Below, piece after piece: positions 39,490 through 48,258 of a stretch of 64,000 bases of DNA. The translations under genes and the position numbers were made by a program. The notes beneath the pieces are model-generated. The model was not told where the DNA came from. It saw only the letters and a program-made list of their open reading frames with translations, and did not search any database. The number at the start of each line of letters is the position of its first letter. Within the stretch, counting starts at the first letter, position 1. Location: positions 186,001-250,000 of the forward strand of contig CAVPWU010000007.1 of assembly GCA_963709665.1 (NCBI GenBank). The letters are read 5' to 3'. The DNA comes from DASZIT01 sp963709665 (GTDB lineage: Bacteria > Actinomycetota > Acidimicrobiia > Acidimicrobiales > RAAP-2).

Positions 39490-42400
39490 GCCGCACCCCC
39501 GGTCAATCCCATAGAGCAAATGATCCGCTGCTCCTCCTGCTCCGTCTCGAACACCACATTGAGACGATCTTCATTGTGGAGCTGGGTGACCAGTGCCAAG
39601 ACGTCCTGTGGGGTCCGCTCCCGCAGCGCCCGTGACAACGATTGCTTGGCCTGCTCGGTAAGTGGACGGGCATGAAGCGCCTCGATCGCCACTCTCGAAT
39701 CCTTATCGGGGTCAAAGAGCCTCCCAACATCGTGGGAGTCAAGAAGATTCATCACCCGCTGCCACACCCTCCTGCGGATTCCGGTCAGGTGGGTCTCTGG
39801 ATCGAACCCTTCAACAGCCAGCGGACCGTCGATGACTGATCCGATGAGGTCGTACTGATTTACGATTTCGGGCGTTGGAGGAGTCTCCGGTGAACATGCA
39901 GTCAGGCGGAGGGCTTCAAGTGGTGAGAGGCGCATCGGTGATCCCGAGGCCGGGGCGTACCCCACGTGATCAAGACCCTGGTCTGACCGTGTGTACACCA
40001 GGATTCCAGGGTTTCGGGGGTCCATGCTCTACATGGAGGACCCGACGACGTCCGGCAGCGTCTTGGCCTGCTCCGCGAGCTCTGGCGTGCCTCCTCGGCC
40101 CGGCGCCAGATCTCGTACGTGGCCGAGGTGTAGTCCACGTCCTCAATCTGTCCGTCATCGGGATAATCGGCGTTCTCGTCGAACAGCGACCGAACGATGC
40201 GGGTCTCGTTTGGATCTCCGAGGAACTGCTCGTCGGACCCAAAGACCGACGCATTCGTTGCGAGTCGTTCCGCCACCCGGGAGCGCAGGCGAAGGACACT
40301 CTCCACCCCGGTCGATGGAAGGTACGTGTAGAGGTGAACATCGGGGCTTGCCTGGCCGATACGGTCGACTCGGCCAGCTCGCTGGATGAGCTTCACGATC
40401 GCCCACGGGAGGTCAAAATTCACCACGATGTTGCAGTCTTGAAGGTTCTGGCCCTCGGAAAGCACGTCAGTCGCCACCAGGACTCGAATCTCATCTTCGG
40501 GTGCTGGAGCGGGTCCGAGGTCAGCGTTGCTTCGGGGACTGAACCGCCGGGCGATACCGGTCGGATTCTCTGAGTCGCCCGTCACGACCTCTACCCCCGG
40601 AGCCCCCCGTATCTGGAGTGCCTTGGCAATGTACGTGGCAGTATCGGCGTACTCGCTGAAGATCAGAACCTTGTCGTGGACGTGCTGTCCGCAAGCCAGG
40701 TCGTAGAGGGCATCAATCTTGCTGTCGTGATGATGGTCCCACAGCCCGAATTGCGTCAGAAGACCCTCGATGACCGAAGCGTCGTGTTCCAGCGACTCCT
40801 GGAGATCGTCGGAGAACAGTTCGGCCCTGAGCCAGGTGACCGTGGAAGAGTTCCGATGTTCGAGGGTCGCCAGACATTGACCAGCGAGGTTCTGCCATTC
40901 CTCAGGGTTCCGGAGGTCGGTCTCCGGGTACCTGGTCCACCAGGGCGTCAAGGAGTTGCGCCTGCGGATCGTCGTCCTCTGCGATCGGGATGGCGAGCAA
41001 CTTGTCGGTGTCTCCAAGGATCATCTCATCGGAGACGGTTCCAACAGGGAGGAATCCGTTGTCGGCGATTGCACGCAGGTACATGTGGTTCCGAAGGAGG
41101 TGGCGTTGGAGTGACAGGCCGAAGACGGCCCCTGATGAGGAGAGCCGCTTCAGCAGCATCGTGCGGGTGAACCCAATTAGGTTGCCCGTCGCTCGACGAA
41201 GATCATCAAGGGTGGTCTGTTCGGTGGGTGAGGGCTGCGCCCCGTCTTCTCGGAGATACGAAGCCAGGTCGTAGCGAGGCAGTTTGAGCGAGTCGAGCGC
41301 CTGGAAGACACCAGCAGATTCCATGACCGTGGCCGGATCTGACTCATCGGCAAGGAAGGGAAGCGGATGTGGGTGCCTCTTGGGGAGGTAGAAGGGCTCT
41401 CCTGACGAGAACCGGAGGAAGAGTCGGTCATCCTCATCCCGCTCGGCGTAGTTGTCCTCGATGAATCGACGAGTACGCCGAACGAGGAACTGTGCAAGCA
41501 GGCGCTGCCAGTCCTCCGGCTCTTCGCTCCGCTCAAATGCCTTGAGCGACGAGGGCCTGTCGCCGCAGCGGCGAAGGAAGTCGTTGTACTGATCGCCATC
41601 CATCTTCTCGATGGCCGCCTCAGGTCGGATTCCCAAATCACCGTCTTCGTCCAGGAACAGCCGGAGTTGGCTGGCCACGTCTGCCATCGAGGTGTTGAAG
41701 GGGGTGGCGGTAAGTAGGAGTACCTTCGGGTCGTTCTGTTCGATGTACTCCCGAATCGCCTGGTAGTCACGGCGCTTTGGGTTTCGAAGGTTATGAGACT
41801 CGTCGATGACAACGAGGCGGTAGCGCCGCAGGTCCGGCAACTCCTGGTGGACCATGCTGAGACTCACAACCTTGGCGTGGAGCCGGTGGAGATCCTTGTA
41901 GCTCTCCCACATCGGGACCAAGTTCCGTGGGCAAATGATGAGGGTCTCGTACCCGCGCTCCTCCTGAAGGAGAAGGGCGATGGCCGTAGCGACCAGCGTC
42001 TTTCCGAGGCCTACAACGTCGCCCACCATGGCTCCGCCTCTTGACATGAGGTTTCTGGCTGTGATTCGGACCGCCGCCGATTGATATTCCAGAAGCGTCG
42101 TCTGCAGGGAGGCGGGAAGGCCGAACTGGATAAGGCCCTCACGGGCATCCTGAGAAAGGAAGTACGCAATCTTGAGGTGCACGAGGTATGGAAGAACGTC
42201 CCGCTCTCCAGACCAAGAGGTGTCGATGATCTCGATGAGATCGTCAGTTACGTCGATGCTGAAGTTGTCCATCCACCTCGCCTCGAACCACTCGGCCAGC
42301 TTCTGCGTTGCATCTTGTTCTAGGACATCGACGTTGAGTTCACCTCCACCTGAGAGGCCAGAGAACGTGAGATTCGAAGATCCCACGAAACCGGTTCTGG

Positions 42401-42866
42401 GATTGTCGTTATCGTCGCGGTGCCGGAGGTAGAGCTTGGCGTGGAGAGTGGTCTTCAAGAAGAGCTTCACTCGCACCCTTCCCTCCGCGAGTTGCCGTTC
42501 GAGTACGCGAAGCGTGTGCCGGTCGTGGTTCGTCGGACGGCCCAGCTCAAGCTGCTTCTTGAGATCCGCAATGGCACTTTCTCTCATCCGCTCAGCAGTC
42601 TGGTTGTCAATCCCGTCCAACTGGGGTGTGACTCGAATGAGCCGACGGATGTCGTCCTCTGGCCTCCCTTGCATCCCAATAAGTAGCCGAACGGTGCTCG
42701 GATCAGCGGCAAGAGGCAGGTTGTCAACGACGTCCCTGAGAACGGACCAACCACGCATGTTGAAGTAGCCGATCGAGGCGTCAAGACGCGTCGTGCCTGG
42801 GGCTTCCAGGGTCTGAATAAGCCCTTCTCGAAGCCGAAGGTCGATGTTGTCAAAGATTCGTGGCAC
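39486..42866 (-). pseudogene. PLD-nuclease / SNF2-helicase antiphage-type protein, disrupted
   Basis: About 1125 codons from GTG 42866. An N-terminal phospholipase-D-like domain has 'HAKLYLRH' and 'GFVGSSNLTFSGLSGGGELN' (HxK ... N motif). A SNF2-type helicase follows: 'AMVGDVVGLGKTLVATAIAL' (Walker A), 'RLVVIDESHNLRN' (DESH), 'LLLTATPFNTS', and in the next frame 'DKVLIFSEYADTATYIAKAL', 'VLVATDVLSEGQNLQDCN', 'LIQRAGRVDRIGQ'. Breaks: frameshift near 40940, frameshift near 40083, and an in-frame TAG at 40029-40031; the C-terminal 150 residues continue to 39486. It is translationally coupled to the methyltransferase downstream, giving a helicase-methylase defence unit related to DISARM-like systems. 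Confidence 0.82.
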
Positions 42867-42898
42867 GTTGTCCCATCTTTGCTAAATACCGGTGATGT

Positions 42899-43213
42899 TC
42901 ACAATGCCGAGCCTCGAGAACCCGAACGACTTCGCTTCGTCGTCTGACTCTTATCCGACGCTGGCGGCCGTCCGGCGGGTCGCCTGGGGTGATCGGCGAT
43001 CCACTTCAGCACCGGGTCTCGCTTGAACAGACGAGTCCCGTTGGGAAGCGTGACCTCCGGAGCGGGAAACGGGTCATCTCGGAGCGATTCGTCGCCCTCC
43101 GCGGCCCGGATGACCCTGTCCAACCACTGGCGCGGGTGACCCACCAGTTCGGCGAGCTGCCCTGTTGTCAGAAGGTCTTCTTGAACCACGATCGAGATAC
43201 TCTCACAATCCAT
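42899..43213 (-). CDS. AlpA-like helix-turn-helix regulator
   Basis: 104 residues; 'LLTTGQLAELVGHPRQWLDR' begins a helix-turn-helix and 'LPNGTRLFKRDPVLKWIADH' the wing/adaptor, followed by a short basic tail. Layout resembles AlpA/excisionase-type regulators in integrative elements. It lies 32 bases upstream of the helicase gene on the same strand, so it may be the first gene of that operon and its regulator; a perfect inverted repeat lies 25 bases upstream of its start. Intact. Confidence 0.62.
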   Translation of the reverse strand: MDCESISIVVQEDLLTTGQLAELVGHPRQWLDRVIRAAEGDESLRDDPFPAPEVTLPNGTRLFKRDPVLKWIADHPRRPAGRPPASDKSQTTKRSRSGSRGSAL

Positions 43214-43237
43214 GCTCCACGTCGCCTATTTCTGAGT

Positions 43238-43263
43238 TATTATGTGTCGCACAGCACATAATA
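43238..43263. promoter_or_regulatory. Inverted repeat upstream of the AlpA-like gene (candidate operator)
   Basis: TATTATGTG-TCGCACAG-CACATAATA: perfect 9-bp arms around an 8-bp spacer, strongly AT-rich in a GC-rich genome, 25 bp upstream of the regulator start. The TATTAT/TATGTG half may also serve as a -10 element, so binding would occlude the promoter; autoregulation is inferred. Confidence 0.55.
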
Positions 43264-43540
43264 GTCCCTAGCGGGTGGGCCAACATTGGCAGTAACTAGG
43301 ACGGACGACTTCAAGGAAACTCCGCCGTGAAGCAGGTAGCCAACCCCCGTGAGGATCTGCCGTTGGGCGGAGTCGCGCCCCCACTTCTCCCGTGTCGGGA
43401 GAAGGGAGAAGCCGAGCCACCGGCCGTTCCGCCCAGCGCTCATGCGCTGCGGCTCGGCGCCATTCCCGGAATATCCAGCGGTAGGAGTAGAGGGTCGCAC
43501 CGCCCGTCAGCGGTCTCATGCGTCGCCGCTTGAGGCCATG
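43264..43540. other. Gap between regulator and integrase
   Basis: 277 bases with no convincing gene. It includes an imperfect hairpin-rich segment (TTCTCCCGTGTCGGGAGAAGG at about 43386-43406, a stem of CTTCTCCC/GGGAGAAG) downstream of the integrase stop, which could terminate the integrase transcript. Confidence 0.4.
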
Positions 43541-44777
43541 TCATTGAAACAAGAATCCATTCATCTTGTGGGCCGCCTCCTGCTGCAAGGCCGTGCTCAC
43601 GTGCTGGTAGCGCGAGACCATCTCGAGACGGCTCCACCCAAGGATGTCCATGACAACCCGGCCGTCCACCCCGTTCGCCAGCATGAAGGTCGCTGCCGTG
43701 TGTCGGGCGTCGTGCAACCGGGCGTCTCGGACGCCGGCCTGCTTCAGCAGGTATTTCCAGGCAGCCCAATCGTCATTTGAACGGACCAGATGCCCGGTTC
43801 GGGAGGGGAACACCCAGCCGGGACCCCGGGCCCACTTGGCCCCTGCCGCCTCACGCTCCTCCTCTTGGGCTACCTGGTGGGCCAACAGGGAGCCGACCAG
43901 GTATTCCGGCATGGCAATAGTCCGCAGCGCCCTTCGGGACTTTGGGGGCCCAACCCGAACTCCTCCATTGGTGCGGTTCGGGCATCTGGCCGGCTTTCCG
44001 CCGCAAGTAGGCGTGCCTTGTGAGCACCCGTGGCGCCACTGGGAGGTGAATGCCGCCCGCCGGACAGAGAGCGTTTTCCTGTCGAAGTCGATGTCGCCCC
44101 ATTGCAGCCCCAGGACCTCTCCCTGCCTCAATCCGAGGGTCAGGGCAACCACCCACCGCGCAGCCTGTCGGCCTGCCCTGGCGGCCTTGAGGACGGACTT
44201 GGCTTCGTCCACCGAGAGAGGCTTGACCTCAGTCCTCCCGAACAGGCCTATGCCGTGCGTGGTCGACAGGGTTCCGCACGAGCTGATGGCGCTTCATGGC
44301 CTCGCCAAATGCCGCGTGGAGGGTCCGGTGGACGCCCGCCTCCGTGGCTGGCGACATTCCCCGCTTCGCCAACTTGGCGTAGAGCATTTCAATGTGTTCC
44401 GTGGTCACCTGATCCAGCTTCACCTGGCCAAAGGCGCCAATGGCGTACTGGCAGATGGTCTTGTACGTCTTGTAGGTCGATTCCTTGCGGGTCCGGGCCG
44501 TCAGTTCGAGCCACTGGATCAGCCACGCCTCGACCGTTGGCTGTGCCCCGGTGGGCACCAGGCCATCCTCCTTGTCCCGGATGCGGGCCCTGAGCTTCTC
44601 GGCGGCGGCGGTCTTCGTCTTGGCCCGGACGTGCATACGGATTCGCTTGCCGGCAGGCCCGATACCGAAGCTGATGGAACCGTGCCAGGTGCCGTCGGGG
44701 GTCTGATAGAGCGAGCCTTCGCCCGGAGCACGGCGGGTCATCGGGCGCTCGGATGTGTCGGTTCGGTGGTCATGCAC
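43541..44777 (-). pseudogene. int: Tyrosine recombinase / phage-type integrase, one frameshift
   Basis: Integrase of the island. The N-terminal part (ATG 44777) has an arm-binding/AP2-like start ('GSLYQTPDGTWHGSISFGI') and a SAM-like core-binding domain ('LDQVTTEHIEMLYAKLAKRG'). After 'LVRNPVDHARHRPVRED' it stops; the catalytic domain continues in another frame from about 44235 ('TEVKPLSVDEAKSVLKAA'), with the catalytic Arg in 'LTLGLRQGEVLGLQW', 'RLHDARHTAATFMLANGVDG' (H-x-x-R) and 'LGWSRLEMVSRYQHVS' (W/H and Tyr). One indel between 44225 and 44240 separates the halves. Its position next to tRNA-Tyr identifies it as the enzyme that integrated the island; as written it is inactive. Confidence 0.88.
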
Positions 44778-45013
44778 CCTTTGAGTGCTGCAAAATCGGC
44801 TCCGTCCGGTGTTTCTCAGAATTCGTCGTGAAAGGCGGGGAATCTGCCACTTTCTTGACGGGCGAATCGCATCGTCCCTGGTCAGACCGGACGGCCACTG
44901 GAACGGTGTTCAGCGGCTTGGCTACCGCGGTAGCCAACGACGGGGACGCAGAGGCATAACGAAAGCCCCGGCCAGGACCCCGTTTTAGGGCTCTGACCAG
45001 GGCTTTTGTCTGC
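44778..45013. other. Non-coding DNA between integrase and tRNA-Tyr
   Basis: 236 bases holding the presumed integrase promoter and attR arm sites. A strong hairpin (44962-45006) lies next to the tRNA end. Nothing coding was seen; frames crossing the region read through the tRNA. Confidence 0.5.
44962..45006 (-). terminator. Terminator hairpin downstream of tRNA-Tyr
   Basis: AAAGCCCCGGCCAG (44962-44975) pairs with CTGACCAGGGCTTT (44993-45006), a 14-bp stem with two mismatches or wobbles that begins 8 bases after the tRNA 3' end. On the plus strand it is followed by TTTT-like sequence. The island appears to have brought it in with the tRNA 3' half. Confidence 0.6.
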
Positions 45014-45096
<83 letters not shown>

Positions 45097-45141
45097 GCAG
45101 ACGGGGAAGGATACGCCAAAGGGCGGCGCTACTGTTTCGTT

Positions 45142-45630
45142 ATGCCCACCTTCGACGTTGTCTCCGAAGTCGACATGCAGGAGGTCCGCAACGCCGTGGA
45201 CCAGGCCAACCGGGAGGCCACCACCCGGTTCGACTTCAAGGGGACCGACTCCACCATCGAGGTCACCGACAAGGAGCTGGTGCTGCACTCCTCCACCGAG
45301 GACCGGCTCCGGGCGCTCTATCAGGTCCTCCAGGAGAAGCTGGTCAAGCGCTCCGTCTCGCTCAAGTCGTTCGAGGTGGGGAACGTCGAGGAGGCCTCCC
45401 GGGGTGCGGCCCGCCAGCACCTCACCATCCAGGCGGGAATCTCCTCCGACCACGCCAAGAAGATCAACCGGTTCCTCAAGGACCTGGGGCTGAAGGGCGT
45501 GAGCTCCCAGACCCAGGGGGACCAGCTCCGCGTCACCGGGAAGAAGCGCGACGACCTCCAGGCGGCCATCGCCGCCCTCAAGGACGAGGACTTCGGGATC
45601 CCGCTGCAGTTCAACAACTTCCGGGACTGA
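45142..45630 (+). CDS. yajQ: YajQ family nucleotide-binding protein
   Basis: 162 residues, complete match to the YajQ/DUF520 family: 'MPTFDVVSEVDMQEVRNAVD', 'TTRFDFKG', 'FEVGNVEEASRGAARQHLTI', 'HAKKINRFLKDLGLKGVSSQ', ending 'GIPLQFNNFRD'. Two ferredoxin-like domains bind nucleotides or nucleic acid; some homologues are cyclic-di-GMP receptors, but a role in this organism is unknown. ATG at 45142 is unambiguous. It is the first gene beyond the tRNA on the chromosomal side. Confidence 0.95.
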   Translation: MPTFDVVSEVDMQEVRNAVDQANREATTRFDFKGTDSTIEVTDKELVLHSSTEDRLRALYQVLQEKLVKRSVSLKSFEVGNVEEASRGAARQHLTIQAGISSDHAKKINRFLKDLGLKGVSSQTQGDQLRVTGKKRDDLQAAIAALKDEDFGIPLQFNNFRD

Positions 45631-45745
45631 GGCACCGCCGGCAGTTGCCGGTCCGGGGGGCGCCGGGCGGCCGGGGCGGACTCAGGGGTAGGGGCCGACC
45701 CGGGGCGACCGGGACGGCCCGGGTCGACGAGTGAGGGGGACGGGG

Positions 45746-46537
45746 ATGGGACTGCTCGACGGGCAGCGGGCGCTGGTGACCGGTGGGGCCTCGGGGATCG
45801 GCCGCGCCGCCTGCCGCCGGTTCGCCGAGGAGGGTGCCACGGTGGCGGTGCTCGACCTCGACCGTGAGGGCGCCGAAGCGGTGGCCTGGGAGATCGACGG
45901 CATGGCGGTGGGGTGCGACGTGGCCGACCCCGAGGACCAGCGCCGGGCGGTGGACGAGGCGGCCCGGGCCCTCGGCGGACTGAGCACCCTCTTCATCAAC
46001 GCCGGGGTGGGCTCGATGGCCCCGCTCCACGAGTGGTCCCCCGAGGAGTGGAACCGCCTGATCGCCGTCAACCTCACCGGTGTCTACGGCACCTTCCGGG
46101 CCGGCATCCCCCACCTGCTGGAGAACGGCGGCGGGGCCGTCGTGTCCACCGCCTCCATCAGCGGCACCCGCCCCGCCGCCGGCGAGGCCCCCTACTCGGC
46201 AGCCAAGGCCGGGGTGTCGGCCATCACCGCCTCCGCCGCCCTGGAGTACGCCCCGGGCATCCGGGTCAACGCCGTGGCCCCCGGGATGATCGAGACGGCG
46301 CTGACCCGACCGCTCCTCGACTTCGTCCCCGGCGCCCACGACCGGTACGAGCGGACCACCCCGCTCCGGCGCCTGGGCCAGCCCGAGGACATCGCCGACG
46401 TGGTGGTCTTCCTCTGCTCCGACCTGGCCCGGTTCGTCACCGGGCAGACCGTGGTGGTCGACGGGGGGATGACCCTCCACGGGTCGGGGGTCGACGGCAT
46501 CTTCGAGCAGGTCTTCCCGGCCGCGCCGCCGGCCTGA
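45746..46537 (+). CDS. Short-chain dehydrogenase/reductase
   Basis: 263-residue classical SDR from ATG at 45746 (MGLLDGQRALVTGG) with GAGGGGGACGGGG upstream. NAD(P)-binding TGGASGIG at residues 12-19, 'LFINAGVG' for the usual NNAG, active-site Ser137, Tyr150 and Lys154 ('PYSAAK'), and the C-terminal 'CSDLARFVTGQTVVVDGGMT'. An acidic residue at the end of beta-2 ('VLDLDREG') suggests NAD preference. Substrate unknown. Stands alone. Confidence 0.9.
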   Translation: MGLLDGQRALVTGGASGIGRAACRRFAEEGATVAVLDLDREGAEAVAWEIDGMAVGCDVADPEDQRRAVDEAARALGGLSTLFINAGVGSMAPLHEWSPEEWNRLIAVNLTGVYGTFRAGIPHLLENGGGAVVSTASISGTRPAAGEAPYSAAKAGVSAITASAALEYAPGIRVNAVAPGMIETALTRPLLDFVPGAHDRYERTTPLRRLGQPEDIADVVVFLCSDLARFVTGQTVVVDGGMTLHGSGVDGIFEQVFPAAPPA

Positions 46538-46584
46538 ACCGGTCGGACCGGCCGGTGGGCACGGGTCCCCGGTTCGCCTCCCAC

Positions 46585-46869
46585 CTAGCCCGGGCGACCG
46601 GGCCGGCCGGAGGCCGCCCGCCACACCGAGACGGTGAGCACCACTCCGACCAGCACCGGCAGCAGCACCGCCCCCGCGGCGTGGAGGCCGGCCAGCCCGC
46701 ACACCAGGGCCACGACCCCGACGACCACCACCGCTCCCACGAAGATCTCGGGGGTGTCGCCGATCAGGAACTCCCACCAGAACCGGGCGAAGGCCACCAG
46801 CCACCGGACCGGCCACCCGGCGTCGGCGGCCGTCCCCGGGCCGGGAGTCGCCCCGCCGTCAGCCGGCAC
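46585..46869 (-). CDS. Small two-span membrane protein
   Basis: 94 residues from GTG at 46869, overlapping the end of the upstream membrane-protein gene by 11 bases. Two hydrophobic segments ('IFVGAVVVVGVVALVCGLAG' and 'AVLLPVLVGVVLTVSVW') follow an amphipathic 'WLVAFARFWWEFLIGDTPE'. Such small proteins are often found directly after COG4280-type genes; function unknown. Probably a two-gene operon. Confidence 0.65.
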   Translation of the reverse strand: MPADGGATPGPGTAADAGWPVRWLVAFARFWWEFLIGDTPEIFVGAVVVVGVVALVCGLAGLHAAGAVLLPVLVGVVLTVSVWRAASGRPGRPG

Positions 46870-47665
46870 GTTCCACCGCCGGAGCCGCCGACGGCCGGGC
46901 CACCGTCACCAGCACCCAGGCCAGGGCGCCGTAGACCGCCACCAGCACCGGAACGGCCAGGTCGGAGCCGGGCCAGCGGACACCGACCCCCTCGCCGGTC
47001 CAGAAGGTCCCGAAGCTGACCAGCATCAGGCCCACCCCCATTTTGAGGGCGTTCTCCGGCACCGAAGCCAGCTGGCGGGCGACGACGATCCCCACCACGC
47101 CGACCACCACCACGGCCAGGCCGGCCACGGCCGCCGCCAGGCCCAGCCGGTGGGCGGTGGCCCCCAGGGTGATCACCACCACGACCACCTCGAGGCCCTC
47201 GAGGAACACCCCCTTGAAGGCCACCACGAAGGCGGTGGTATCCCGATGGCCCCGGCGGCCGGCCTGCCCCCGCCCCCCGTCCGGGCCCGGGGCCGGGGCG
47301 GTTCCCTCGACGGTGAGCGCCGCCACCTGTCGGGCGAAGATGGCGTCCTCGTCGTGCTTGGCCTTCAGCCCCGCCGCCCGCAGGATGGCCTTGCGGAGCC
47401 ACTGGAGGCCGAAGACCAGCAGCAGGGCCCCCACCACCAGCCGCAGGGTGCGCAGGGGCACGTCGTGGACGAGGGCGGGACCGACGGCCGCCACCAGGAC
47501 GGCCAGGACGACCAGGGCCACCGCCACCCCCTCGAGGGCGGAGCGCCAGCCGCGGGTGACCCCGACGGCCAGCACGATGGTCAGCGCCTCGACCATCTCC
47601 ACCGCCGAGGCGAGGAAGACGGCGGCCACCAGGACCAGGTCACCGCTGTGGACGGAGGCGCTCAC
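46859..47665 (-). CDS. COG4280-type polytopic membrane protein
   Basis: 268 residues, about seven spans in two similar halves. Half 1 has 'LASAVEMVEALTIVLAVGVT' and 'LVVGALLLVFGLQWLRKAIL'; half 2 has 'GVFLEGLEVVVVVITLGATA' and 'VPENALKMGVGLMLVSFGTF'. The repeated membrane-embedded acid pairs (E..E / EGLE) resemble the REGLE motif of FTR1-type permeases, so a cation permease role is conceivable, but no function is established for the family. GTG start at 47665; 31 bases from the GtrA gene. Confidence 0.68.
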   Translation of the reverse strand: MSASVHSGDLVLVAAVFLASAVEMVEALTIVLAVGVTRGWRSALEGVAVALVVLAVLVAAVGPALVHDVPLRTLRLVVGALLLVFGLQWLRKAILRAAGLKAKHDEDAIFARQVAALTVEGTAPAPGPDGGRGQAGRRGHRDTTAFVVAFKGVFLEGLEVVVVVITLGATAHRLGLAAAVAGLAVVVVGVVGIVVARQLASVPENALKMGVGLMLVSFGTFWTGEGVGVRWPGSDLAVPVLVAVYGALAWVLVTVARPSAAPAVERAG

Positions 47666-47696
47666 CGGGGAGCCACCAGGTGCCCGACCCGGGCGG

Positions 47697-48197
47697 TCAG
47701 GCCGCCTCGACCAGGTCGTCGAGCTCCTCCACCGGGTGGACCTTGAAGATCCGGTTGAACACCAGGTACTTGGCCACCCAGAACACCGCGAAGGAGAGGA
47801 CGTTGGCCACCAGGACCACCACCGTCTGCTCCAGGTGGGAGAGGTGGTACACCTTCCCGATGTGCTTGGCGATCGCCGCGCCGACGATGGAGAAGGCGAT
47901 GCCGAGGCCGGACATCACCCAGAAGGGGATGATCTCCTTCACCAGGTGGGAACGGCCCGTCTTCCCCCACACCCAGTTCCGGGTCAGGAAGTACGACGGG
48001 ACGCTGGCCACCACGTTGGCGAACACCGTGCTGGCCACCTCGCCCCAGAGGTGGAGGAGGCCGAAGACGACGCCCAGGGTCACGAAGGAGACGGCGGTCG
48101 AGACGACCGAGACCATGGTGTAGCGGAAGAGCTTGCGGGCCTCGGGGGTGTCCCGCTTCTCCCAGAGGTGCTCAGCCCTCGTCACGAGGGATGTCAT
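47697..48197 (-). CDS. GtrA family membrane protein
   Basis: 166 residues from ATG at 48197 (MTSLVTRAEHLWEKRDTPEA); the frame upstream overlaps the GH1 gene out of frame and is rejected. Four spans with the GtrA signature: 'LFRYTMVSVVSTAVSFVTLG', 'NVVASVPSYFLTRNWVWGK', 'FWVAKYLVFNRIF'. GtrA-like proteins are thought to move polyprenyl-phosphate sugars across the membrane. Downstream of a glycosidase and upstream of the COG4280 gene. Confidence 0.85.
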   Translation of the reverse strand: MTSLVTRAEHLWEKRDTPEARKLFRYTMVSVVSTAVSFVTLGVVFGLLHLWGEVASTVFANVVASVPSYFLTRNWVWGKTGRSHLVKEIIPFWVMSGLGIAFSIVGAAIAKHIGKVYHLSHLEQTVVVLVANVLSFAVFWVAKYLVFNRIFKVHPVEELDDLVEAA

Positions 48198-48258
48198 GGC
48201 GCCAACCCTACTCGCCGGCAATTCCCGGCCCCGGGCGCTCGGACGATTCTCAGGATCC

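Noticed and set aside
35747..40031. Amber recoding in the island (three in-frame TAG codons in defence genes)
   Set aside because: A TAA also occurs in frame and frameshifts are far more numerous, so ordinary decay explains the stops; no suppressor tRNA was seen.
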